Below are positions 12,121 through 21,779 of a stretch of DNA of 64,000 nucleotides, in pieces. The stretch lies in NCBI RefSeq assembly GCF_002994745.2, contig NC_037090.1, positions 26,835,501-26,899,500 of the forward strand. The letters are read 5' to 3'. The stretch comes from Rosa chinensis (Eukaryota > Streptophyta > Magnoliopsida > Rosales > Rosaceae). Position numbers and translations under genes: made by a program. Below the pieces are notes generated by a model. The model had not been told where the DNA came from. It saw only the letters and a program-made list of their open reading frames with translations, and did no database searches. Position 1 is the first letter of the stretch. Each line of letters starts with the position of its first letter.

Positions 12121-12599
12121 TTCAACTTTCCTTGCCAGCGAAAAGCTTTTCCGCTCTGGGTCGGTGGAGCCACAATACCGACCCTTACAGGATTCCGTAA
12201 TTACGTGGTATTGCCATTCCTCCTCAACTGTTGAAAGGAGTCTAGACTTGGAAGAAGTCCACGACCCGTTAAGTTAATGGGTCATATTTATTAACTTAAT
12301 AGAGCATAGGAATCTGGAAGACTCTGGCTCTATCTCTAATTTGTTTAATTTTTTTTTTTTATATTTTAAATCGTTGCAGGGGAATCGAACATTTTATCTC
12401 TACTATCTATAACCTTTTTAACAGTTGACTCCTTTTTTTTTTCTTTTTTTCTTTTTTTTAAACATTAGAAGACAATCGAATCATTTATCTCTTTCTGGCG
12501 TCTTGGAGAAAATATCAAGATTTAGGGAGATAAATGACTACTTTCTACATGGACTTTTTGGGTGGTAACTCCGAGATTCATGGAACCTAATGCAACTAT
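12121..12599. other. SAP upstream region
   Basis: Upstream region of the SAP gene, with T-rich runs near 12348-12360 and 12430-12460. No gene seen. Confidence 0.5.
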
Positions 12600-12608
12600 T
12601 ACCAACTA

Positions 12609-13453
12609 GAGAGTTTCTATTGGGACCTCTAAATCTGCTCACTTGACCTTACTCTATTTTGAATTATTAAATGACATATATAACCTACTATAAAATGACT
12701 ATTAAGGACAATAATTATACCAAAAAAATTGTTATATTTATTTTCTCTAGACTTTCCAATTCAATAATATTATATTGCATTCTTTATTATTTTCCCTATC
12801 TATTTTCATTTTCCAATTTCACTACATATTCATTAAAGCATTCATAGATATTTAATAAGAAATAAAACTATGATTAAGATAAAAAAGTATGATATGCATA
12901 TTGAACGCATATTGGTCAAGGAGAACAAAATAAATTGTATTATGACCTAAATCTAAATCTATCCATTATATTTGCAAAAAGAAGAAAAAAAATAGAGCTA
13001 GCAAATAAAAAAAATATTTAAATAATTAATCATGCGGTACAGAAAATAGAGAAACATTAAGTAAAAATTATTAATCTGTTTTTTTTTTTTTTGCACAGCT
13101 AAAAAAGAAAAAGTAAATAAAAAAAAATCACATAATAGTTCATGTTATTTTATTTTTATTAATTTTTAAAACTCAATACCTTGTGTTTGATTTTTTTTTT
13201 TATTGGATAAGAGATTTATGTTGTCTGATTAAGGAATGGAGTTGTAATTAAGATTTATAGAGTAATTAAATCATTGAAATGACTAAGTTTTTTATTATAA
13301 AGATCTTAGTTTGTTTGTAAATTATATGTGTGAGGTTATTTGAGGAACTTTAGTGAGGTTTAATGAGTAAATTTAGTATTTAAAAATTTGATAGGAGGTG
13401 TAAAAAACATAGAGGTCAAGTGAGTAAATTTGGAGGTTCCAATAGAAAAACTC
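12609..13453. mobile_element. Mutator-like non-autonomous element with 9-bp TSD
   Basis: Inverted ends (left GAGAGTTTCTATTGGGACC, right its imperfect complement, about 45 bp) are flanked by perfect 9-bp duplications TACCAACTA at 12600-12608 and 13454-13462. The 845-bp interior is AT-rich and non-coding. The termini resemble those of the element at 5573-6675 (shared TTCTATT followed by ACCTC), suggesting related families. Confidence 0.85.
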
Positions 13454-13462
13454 TACCAACTA

Positions 13463-13830
13463 ATATCCAAACCATGTATGTGGAATAGTGAGTTTACTAA
13501 AGAGCATTTTCTTCATATGGATGCTGAGAAAATTTTAGCTATTCCTTTATGTGAAAGAAGTGGTGGAGATGTTGTAGTGTGGTACTATAATGAAAATAAA
13601 CACTATTTGATAAATTGAACTACTGGTTGGGAATGGAATTAAAGTAGATCGTTGTGAAAGCAAGTAGTAGCGGGCGAAGTGATATTTTTCACTTCATTAA
13701 TGTTTGGAGTACTATATGGAGTCTTAAGATTCCAAACAAAGTCAAGATCTTTTTATGGAGCGCCTGCCACACATTTCTCATTTGTGCTGAGCGTCTTGCT
13801 GTGTCACAATTTGCTTTGCAATTGTGCCCC
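13463..13830 (+). pseudogene. LINE ORF2 remnant (zf-RVT-proximal region)
   Basis: Two frames give pieces typical of the segment just before and into the zf-RVT domain of plant L1-type ORF2: EKILAIPLCERSGGDVVVW (about 13529-13585) and, after a frame change, IWSLKIPNKVKIFLW (about 13711-13755). Stops and the missing reverse transcriptase show it is a dead fragment. The Mutator-like element at 12609-13453 is inserted at or near its 5' edge. Confidence 0.75.
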
Positions 13831-15134
13831 AAAACCTTGAAATTTAACTTGTCTTTCATTATGTTTCATCTATATTTATCTCATTTCCTTTTCTTTATGA
13901 GAAACCATGCATTGAGAAGAAAATGACCATTTGAGGCTTGAAATGTGAAGAATTGGAGTAAGTGAATTAGAGAGAGATCAAGACAACTGGATAAATGACA
14001 AAAGAAGCTGATTGAGTAGAAGACCTGGTGGAACATTATCGAAGGAATTCGTTTGGGATGGTATATTAATAGCATAAATCAAAGAACAAAAGCAAAAGTA
14101 CCCAATTGCAATCAAGACTAAAACTTTAGTATAGAATCTAATCCCAATCACCGAACCCATAAACTAATTAAGAAGAACTAACAAAATTTACTTACAGGAG
14201 ACTTGTTCTTTCGACTTGAACAATGATCACAAATGGCATAATCCTATTTTAGAAATTAACCTTTGCATTCTTCTCTCTCTGTCTTTGTCAATTAACAACC
14301 GAAACTGTAAGATGAAAGCAGTGCAGCTGGGTCAATCTCGATCAACTGATTTGATCGAGATTTGAGAGAGAGAGCGAGAGAGAAGAAAGAAGATCGAGCG
14401 CAAGCTGAAGAAGGTTTTTATACCTAGGGCGGAAAAGAAAGGCAAAATCATCATTTCATAGCCAAGCCAACACTGTTACTAAGTCGATGAATAGTGTGAG
14501 GAGAATTAGTATTTTACAGAGCCAAAGCCCAAATATAGTTTGTTCTTCTAGCCAATCCACCACCACCACTACTACTACTGTTGTTATTGCTGCAATATAT
14601 CACTCTAAGGCAACCAAAAGCCCTTGAGGAGACCACAACCACCTGCGCCACTAATAACATATTTGAGAAGAAGATGCCATTGAGCCACTCGCTCCCAATC
14701 AAGTCTCTAATATCGACACAACTCACTTCTAAGTTGTAGCCTTGAAGCAGCAAGGTAGAAAGAGAGGAAACTGGTGAGAGCTCCAGTAGGGACGACCTCG
14801 AACACCTTCTATCCTATGCAACACCGCCTCGATAAGAATTTATTGCATCTAGCTCCCTCTCCAAAAACACCATCACTGATCCAACTCCAAAAGCCCACCA
14901 CCATAACGTTACCTTATCGAAACTTAGCTTTAGATCTCTATTGGTTGAGTAGATGCTAAGCAAAGAGAGTAGACAAATGCTTACCAAGGTCTCCTTGAGG
15001 AAACTATGCCAGAGTTGTCGACCCAAGAAGGTTGCCGCTCCCATAACAATGCTCAATCAGTTTTGCAGCTGCAGGAAAACCGTAACAAAGCTAAATGTCG
15101 CTCCTTAAGAGAAATCATTTTGTTCAGAATTTTC
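13831..15134. other. Unassigned stretch with GA-rich tract
   Basis: No gene could be named. The minus strand has a 60-residue frame with a hydrophobic N-terminus (14160-13978) and a possible exon near 15065-14985 flanked by TTTTCCTGCAG and GTAAGC, but the latter has an in-frame stop in its best reading. A GA-rich tract lies at about 14364-14387. This could be a decayed gene. Confidence 0.35.
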
Positions 15135-15456
15135 TGATTTTGGACACTTCGGCATCCAGGGGTTGCAAACCGACCATAGAACCCTGTTCAATAAGTGGAC
15201 CTCATTAGTTGTCCGCTTTCAGTTTGGGCAGTAAGGATTGGAGAAGGGCAATCACTCATTCTTAAAACTAGCATTCTTAAGACCAAAGAGTCGGGTGTAA
15301 AAGGGGGAAAGCTCTCCATTCCTGGTTCTCTTATAGCTAGATCCTCCGTAACCACAAGAATTCTTAGTTAGAATGGGATTCCAACTCAACACCCTACTTT
15401 TTTTTTTTTTTTTTTTTTTTGAGATTTTGAGAAGAGTTGCTCTTTGGAGAGCACGG
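15135..15456 (+). other. Chloroplast-derived DNA (NUPT): trnA-UGC intron segment
   Basis: The sequence reads like the intron of plastid trnA-UGC from the inverted repeat, with recognisable segments such as CTCATTCTTAAAACTAGC, TTAGTTAGAATGGGATTCCA and GAGTTGCTCTTTGGAGAGCA. It differs from what I recall of plastid sequence by scattered, mostly transition changes, and by a long T run at 15398-15420 where the plastid has only a few T. It joins directly to an rpoC2 fragment. Recognition is from memory; an alignment to any plastome would settle it. Confidence 0.75.
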
Positions 15457-15598
15457 TATCTCTGATAATAGGTCGGATCGTACCAATATCAATCCATTTT
15501 ATTCTATTTATTCCAAGGAAAGAATTCAACAATGGCTTAGACAAAATCAAGGACCTTTTCGTACGTTGTTGAATAGAAGTAAGGAATCCACAACATTC
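15457..15598 (+). other. Chloroplast-derived DNA (NUPT): rpoC2 fragment
   Basis: The plus-strand translation contains [20 protein letters not shown] and RQNQG...RTLLNR, characteristic of plastid RNA polymerase beta'' (rpoC2). In a plastome rpoC2 is in the large single-copy region, far from trnA, so two non-adjacent pieces are joined here. The right end abuts gypsy gag sequence at about 15596. It is a non-functional fragment of some 47 codons. Confidence 0.85.
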
Positions 15599-16111
15599 GT
15601 AACCTCCACAACAGGTGGGATAGGCAGCCCAACATTCGATGCCTCGATATCATTCTCAAACGTCACTTAAACAGGAGGAGGAATCCTGCCCCTACCTCTG
15701 GCTCTACCCCTGCCTCTGGGTCTACCTCGACCCCTAGCTCGTCCTCCTTGTGAATCCATAACCTAAGGAGCATAGCAACCTTGGTTAATACTTGTAAAAT
15801 CTTCAAACACAAGTATAAGTCATCGCTATCACTAAATCAACCACACACAACGTCGGAAGATACAATTCTATCCCCTACGTAAATCTCGAGTTAAATATAA
15901 AGGTCCTCATTCCTCAAAAGACTATAACTCCTAGAAGCTACCTTAAGCTCCTACACTTTGTTCACTAAGCCAACACTACCCTGAAAACTCACAATCCAAT
16001 GCTCATTGCATACCCAATGACTATATCAATACCGAAGAGCATCAGATGGGGATCCGCTGCACACGGGCCATCACTCGAGGAGTATTGATTGTCACCAAAT
16101 ATGCACCTTAC
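15599..16111 (-). pseudogene. Ty3/gypsy internal region: truncated gag start
   Basis: On the minus strand, downstream of the LTR and primer-binding site, an ATG at 15759 opens a short Gag with an Arg/Gly-rich N-terminus (RARGRGRPRGRGRARGRG), then a stop at 15667-15669. The reading frame would continue as gag-like sequence but is cut by the chloroplast-derived segment at about 15598. RG-rich Gag starts plus an initiator-Met tRNA primer suggest a Tekay/Del-like chromovirus; protease, RT and integrase are absent from the window. Confidence 0.65.
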
Positions 16112-16123
16112 GCTCTGATACCA
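16112..16123 (-). other. Primer-binding site, initiator tRNA-Met type
   Basis: The plus strand reads GCTCTGATACCA, the 3' end of plant initiator tRNA-Met including CCA, three bases from the LTR. On the element's own (minus) strand this is the usual TGGTATCAGAGC primer-binding site. The match is about 12 nt, the normal length, in contrast to the element at 42514-46061. Confidence 0.85.
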
Positions 16124-16689
16124 AACTGTCACGCCCCTGATTTTACACACAAGAAAAATCGATATATATATAATCCCATAATTATACATGCGTGAATGTT
16201 CAGTCATCAATACAAATTACCTGAAATCTTTTCCCTTTAACTTACACAGATATTGATGCCCTGAACCCTCAAAGTTAATATACACTCGCTCCATAGAGTT
16301 ATATATTACACAAGCTTACGAATTAAATTGCCAACAACAAAATAAAACGTAAAGGCTGCTCAGAGTAACTATACAACGGAAGTTCTTATCAAAGGTAAAG
16401 TCACAAAGATGGCTTCCTACCGTAAAGCTGCTAGCTCGCTGCCTCAACCTCGATTTTCCTAACCTGCAGGATTAACCCCTACACCGTTTGAATAGTGTAC
16501 CGGGTTGCCACACAACAAACCCGGTAAGCTTTTGCAAGCCCGTATGAGTAACTCAAAACACACATGCACAACTCATGCCAGAAACGAGGAAAACCTTTCA
16601 ACTCACGAATAAAGAAAACATACCATGCTTCCAAAAACAATACTCTTTTCCCAAAAGGAACAACGAAAGTCACACCGTGACAAAATCAT

Positions 16690-16930
16690 ATAAATCGTTA
16701 ACCTAACAATTCAAATATGATAAATTGATCCAACCTGGATAAAACAATAATTAGGTCCAACCTGGACAAAACAACAAATAGGTCCAACCTGGACAAAGCA
16801 TCAACGCAAATAAATCATACCTATTGTTAACCTAACAAGTAGAATATGATAAATCGATCCAACCTGGATAAAACAGTAATTAGGTCCAACCTGGACAAAA
16901 CAGCAAATAGGTCCAACCTGGACAAAATAT
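16690..16930. repeat. Tandem repeats in the LTR, 129-bp period
   Basis: Two units start at 16727 and 16856 (GATCCAACCTGGATAAAACA). Each contains three shorter sub-units with the shared core TCCAACCTGGA. It is non-coding and internal to the gypsy LTR. Confidence 0.85.
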
Positions 16931-17100
16931 GTACCCAGGAGTCTTAAGTAACCTACTTAGATCCCTAAAGTACGATGGCAGACAGACTAGAGCTCTAACT
17001 GAATCGTAACCTGTCACCCGGCCAAGGTTCAATCTTATGATATAATATTGCCATGAGGATGCAACCTGCAACCCTGGATCCTTAGGCCAACTTGACCCTC

Positions 17101-17310
17101 AGATCAAAACGTTAAATCGAATCAAAAGGAGAAATCACAACCTGTGACTCTCAAATCCTCAGACCACCGGTCGTCAGATCAAAACGTTAAATCGAATCAA
17201 AAGGAGAAATCACAACCTGTGACTCTCAAATCCTCAGACCACCGGTCGTCAGATCAAAACGTTAAATCAACCCAAAAGGAGAAATCACAACCTGTGACTC
17301 TCAAATCCTC
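17101..17310. repeat. Tandem repeats in the LTR, 75-bp period
   Basis: The marker CCTGTGACTCTCAAATCCTC starts at 17141, 17216 and 17291, giving an exact 75-bp period over nearly three units. The open frame through the array is a by-product of a period divisible by three. Confidence 0.92.
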
Positions 17311-18940
17311 AAACACTTTTCAAAACAATAGAAATACCATTTCCCACCAATTGTTTTCCAAAAGCCACAACCCAAAACAATAAAAAGCATCATTTCATGC
17401 ATATTGTTTCACAAATCCACAAACCACCAAAACATATATATTTCATGTAAACATATATCTACTAATACATGAATACGTATGTATATATATACATCCCATA
17501 ATATATATATATATATACACACACACATAGTCATCTACTCAGAAATGCCACTAATACCATCTATAGTTTGTAGTTAACTAATTAACTCTCAAAACGATAA
17601 GGGTATTCCCGTTTGTGAATGAACTTCGTGAGATTACTCACCTTAGAATCCCGCTGCGTCTTCAATACAGAATCGAACTAACACTATCACCAACAACTCG
17701 TCCAATTCACCTTTAGAAGCACCTAATCACCAATGATTTCAAATTAGTAACGATTCACAAATGATTTAAGTCCGAAACCCTTGTTTTGAACTAAAATCCC
17801 CAAAGTGGCGCCAATCGAGGCGAAACCACATCCGAAACCTCCCAAAGTCTCTGGAATACGTCCACGATCGATGTGACCAAACCACAAGTCGATCGGACGC
17901 TCAAATCCTCACGGATAGAATAATCGATCCGTATGAAACTGCAAAAATCATAACAATTCCATACGAACTCCAAAACTTGCATATTATATATCGAAACGCT
18001 CGTATCAACGAGTAGAACATATATTATAACAAAAACAATTCCTTAAGTGGCCGGAACACCTCCGGAACGCCGCCACAGACGGTGGCGCACCGCCGCCGGC
18101 CAAAACTCAATATTTCACAAAACTCCCAACATCAAAGTTCTTCATCTAAGCATGCTTGTGAACTTTCATAACTGGATCGAAGTCAGAAAACAAGCTTAAG
18201 GGATCGAAAACTACCTCACAAGCCGTGAACAGTAATCCCAACTGAGTTGAACCGATTTCCACGTAAACCGATCAAAATAAACACCATAGATCGACAAGGA
18301 AGCCTATTATGAACTCAACCAAGGAAGCACGAAGCCACGAAGTCGCCGGAGTTGTGTTTTTCGGCCGGGTCCGAAAACACCAACCTGCACCGCCTTCTAT
18401 CGCCGCTACCACCGAGAATCGGCACTAGAGGACACCACAGGGAGGAGCGCACAGAGGAGTCGAGCTGATCTGGAAAGTCTCGTCGCCAGAGATGGCCGGA
18501 GCTCGCCGGAAAAGCCGGGTCGGATCACCAGGTTCGGGTAGGGTCGAGCGCGGGTGATGAGAGAGAACGGAGGATTCTGATTTTCCCGAAATGGTAAAAC
18601 TGAAAATGGAAATAGTAAGTTTCCGAAAATGGAAACTCCTATTTATAGAACTTTCACAAAACTTCAAACGCTCATAACTTTCTCATACGAACTCCGATTT
18701 CCGCGTTCCACATGTCCACGAACTCGTATCGACGCGCTCTACAACTTTCGTGAAGAAAGTTTTTGGAGAATCTCAACGTATCAAAAGTCAACCTTGAACC
18801 CCCCCTAAAGTCATACTTTTCAAATAGAAATTCGTCCGAAACGCTTCCGCTCCATCCACGAGCCACGAAACCGTCCAACAACCATAAATTAGATTCCGGA
18901 AATTCCTCGGAAAATAATTACGAATTTCCGGGGCATCACA

Positions 18941-19330
18941 GCTGAGGCCCAAGGTCAATCCTGCACCCTACCATTCGACCCCAAAGATTCAGCCGGAAGG
19001 ACCAACCAGAGAGCAACCCAACCTCATCGCTCTAGCGACCTCCCTCTGCCCTCCACCATCGTTGAAGATAAGAGAGAACCTCCTGACCTCCGACCTGGAA
19101 TCAACAAGTGACACTTAGAGGCGTCTCCTCATATCCTCCACCAAAACTCCTTCGAGAATCCAAGCGCTACAGCACCATGGAACACACCGCCTATCGAATC
19201 CGATGTCTTAATCCAACACTCTCACCGCCACAACCTTTAGCCGCCGCGACCGGAGCCTGTCACCCCCAGGAATGAAAACACCACACCCTCACCGCCGCCA
19301 CAGCCTAAAGCCACCGCAACTCGGAGCCGT
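18941..19330. other. GC-richer unassigned repeat-like DNA
   Basis: A C-rich stretch with CCGCC repeats. Its composition resembles LINE or retroposon 5' regions elsewhere in the window. No reading frame or domain could be supported. Confidence 0.4.
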
Positions 19331-19402
19331 AACCAGGCTCGGCCCTGGCCCAAGGCAGGTAGGGTGATGGCCCAGGGTCCCAAATCTCTCTTAGTCTCTT
19401 TC

Positions 19403-20794
19403 AATGACCAAAATATCGAGTTTCGAGGAAATATCGATGGTCCCGGAAACTGAAATTTCGATGGAAATATCGATTTCGATAAATATTTGAAAAAAACAAC
19501 GGAAATCTATATAAAAATATGGAAATTTGAAATGAAGCTTTAAGAAATGCTTATTTGATCAATTATCTCTTGTATTTATATCAATAAAATGTTGAGCAAA
19601 CTCATTGCATATGGATTTGTAGTGAAATAAGATAAATTCATATGCTCTAACAAAATAAAGATTTTTGACATTTAACTTAATACATCTCAACTTTTGATGT
19701 TATATGGATTGGAACACAATTTGAAACATGAAATTACACCTATAGTCTTTTAAACATCCTAGTTTATGTGTAATATACACATCCTAGTTTATGTGTAATA
19801 TAGTTGAAAATAATTTACTTTTATTATGTCTATTTACCAAAAATAATAATTAAGAATCAATATTCAGTATTAACATACGTGATTTTTGTCATATAAAATT
19901 AGGAACACAAGAAATATTTGGAGCAAAAAAATGAAGTTGCAGAAGATAATGAGTTTAATGAAAAATATTTTTATTTAGGGTTATTATCACAAATGGTATC
20001 TGAACTATACCTCAATCTTATCGATGGTACCTGAACTTCAATTTTGATCACAACCAGTACCCAAACTTTTTGATTTCATTTTAAATGGTACCTAGAGCCA
20101 CCTCCGGTCAATATTCCGACTAAAAACGGCATGTAAGGCGATCATAGTGATGATTTTTTATGATTTCAAGGGTTGCGATCATATATAGTGATAATTTTTT
20201 GATAATAGACTTGCCTTGAACTTGATTTTTTTAAAAAAAAAATTTTAGATTTGGCTTTTTTAGCCGGAATAGTGACCGAAGGTGGCCTTAGGTACCATTT
20301 AAAATGAAGTCGAAAAGTTCGGGTATTGGTTGTGATCAAAATTGAAGTTCAGGTATCATCGATAAAATAGAGGATAAGTTCAGGTACCATTTGTGATAAT
20401 AACCCTTTTATTTATAAAGAAATTTTTTTGAAGGGTTTAAATTTAGAATGGTTGGTAAATTCAAATATTTTGCAAGGTGTTTTTAGACTCGTAAATTGTA
20501 TATATGTTTAAAGTTAGTGCATAATAAAGTGTATGAGTCTCAGTCGGAATGGTTGAGATGTATGGATTGTTCTGTCTCAACCAAGGTTCGAATCTCAAGG
20601 TTCGCATTGGCTTTTTATTCTCAATTCAACTCCAATTTGGGCCCAAGTTTGGCTGTTGGGCTGCATACAAAAGGCAAAATATTGAGGATTTCGCGATAAT
20701 TTCGAAAGTTTCGCGAAATATCTGAAATTCCCAATAATATAGGGAGGTTGAAAAAACAAAAATTTCGCCGAAATTATCGATTTTTAAGACCTTG
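19403..20794. mobile_element. Mutator-like element with 9-bp TSD
   Basis: Perfect 9-bp duplications GTCTCTTTC at 19394-19402 and 20795-20803 enclose 1.39 kb. The subterminal regions are rich in the motif AAATATCGA and its complement in inverted orientation, although the outermost TIR match is imperfect. A second MULE-type MITE (19978-20405) is nested inside. A tRNA-like stretch (B-box GGTTCGAATC, about 20586-20595) lies in the right arm. Confidence 0.7.
19978..20405. mobile_element. MULE-type MITE with long TIRs and 9-bp TSD
   Basis: Arms of about 130 bp are inverted repeats (left GGGTTATTATCACAAATGG, right its complement), with both arms carrying GGTACCTGAACTTCAATTTT-like sequence. Perfect 9-bp duplications TTTTATTTA flank it at 19969-19977 and 20406-20414. 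The transcript could form a long hairpin. No coding capacity. Confidence 0.93.
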
Positions 20795-21230
20795 GTCTCT
20801 TTCTGCTGGGAATCAAATTACGAGAAAAGCAGGAATTTAAAAAGCCGCTGCAACTAGACAAAAAAGAATGTCCATTCTTGGGCAATTCACGTGTGGCAAC
20901 ATATTGGGGCCCTGCAACTAGACAAAAGAGCATGGTTAGAGTAGTTCACATGGGAGCTGCTGTCGCTTGACAAAATGAAGGAATACAACATTGGGCCAAT
21001 AAAAGAGAATAAAGGAGATTAGCCCAGTTGCTCTTAACACTTTTTATTCCGCAGATTCTTCATCTTTTGACTCTTCTCTTCTTCCTCTCAATTCACAACT
21101 CCCAAGGCTCATTAATCATGGAGCAAATCGAGCAATTTTATATAAAGATTTATTTTTTTATTTTTTATTTATATAAAGGGGCCCGATTTTATTCTTGGCC
21201 CCAGGCCTTGAATTTCTCAGGGCCGGGTTT

Positions 21231-21478
21231 GGCCGTATCGCCTCAAAATGAGCCGTTGAACAAAATTCCAGAGCACCTGACGACGCCGACCAAGGATGCC
21301 TCCATCTTCTCGTCGTCGCCTTGGTTTGGATACAGCACGGTCGCCGCCGCCAACAAAACCCTAGGTTTCACACTCTCGAGGTCGCTCCGTATTGCTCGGA
21401 GGCCTCCGAGTTGGTTATAGCTAATTTCTATGTATTTTTATTTTTGTTTTTTGGGAACTTAAAATATTATTTCCAGAA

Positions 21479-21512
<34 letters not shown>

Positions 21513-21575
21513 TATAATTTGGATATTGAAAAAGTTCGGGTTCATATCGGGTTTTCCAATTAAGATTACAACCCC
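21231..21575. other. DnaJ distal upstream region with A run and (TA)n
   Basis: It holds an A run (about 21478-21496) followed by (TA)n to about 21517. The open frame ending at 21420 has no recognised domain and lies partly in the hAT-like shell, so I do not call it a gene. Confidence 0.5.
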
Positions 21576-21779
21576 AAAAGCCCAAATATACTATGAACCG
21601 GCCCAAATGAGTGGTCCGTCCACTCAACCCTGATTCCTGCATCAGATTCTCACGGCGGGAAAAGTGTAAAGTGAAGTGCGAATTGGCGGGAACAAATCGG
21701 AGGCCCAAACATTCGCATATAAATCCAGTCCCCTACTCTTACCTACAGAAACCTCCAGTTTCAAATTCCGAAACCTCTT
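21576..21779 (+). promoter_or_regulatory. DnaJ promoter with E2F-type and site II motifs
   Basis: Two E2F-type sites lie at 21655-21662 (GCGGGAAA, canonical) and 21683-21692 (TTGGCGGGAA). Three site II motifs (complement of TGGGCC/T) lie at 21579-21584, 21600-21605 and 21702-21707. A TATA-like ATATAAAT lies at 21717-21724, about 55 bp before the ATG. In plants, E2F plus site II combinations mark promoters of replication and proliferation genes such as PCNA. The motifs are seen; cell-cycle control is inferred. Confidence 0.65.

Larger units (their letters stand above)
16127..18940 (-). mobile_element. Long (2.8 kb) 5' LTR of a Ty3/gypsy element
   Basis: Bounded by TGTCACGCCCC and GGGGCATCACA, an imperfect inverted pair with TG...CA ends, and followed on the minus strand by the initiator-Met primer-binding site. 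It is therefore the 5' LTR of a minus-oriented element. The 3' LTR is not in this window, because the internal region is broken at about 15.6 kb. Two internal tandem repeat arrays are listed separately. No coding region. Confidence 0.8.
19333..21230. mobile_element. Probable hAT element (outer shell) with nested insertions
   Basis: The left end has CGGCCCTGGCCCAAGG and the right end has CCTTGAATTTCTCAGGGCCGG, an inverted pair around CGGCCCTG. Flanks AGCCGTAA and GGCCGTAT match at 6 of 8 positions, compatible with an old 8-bp hAT duplication. It is non-coding and contains the Mutator-like element at 19403-20794. The boundary is tentative. Confidence 0.45.

Noticed and set aside
13978..14160. 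Minus-strand 60-codon frame with a hydrophobic N-terminus as a secreted peptide gene
   Set aside because: No conserved mature region, no clear promoter or terminator, and the frame ends in low-complexity sequence. Kept only as a note in the unassigned stretch.
17144..17383. A protein with repeated TLKSSDHRSSDQ units
   Set aside because: It is produced by a 75-bp non-coding tandem array in a gypsy LTR; 75 is divisible by three, which keeps any frame open.
21028..21420. 130-codon frame just upstream of the DnaJ gene as a gene
   Set aside because: It overlaps the right edge of the hAT-like shell, has no domain, and has no splice or promoter context of its own.
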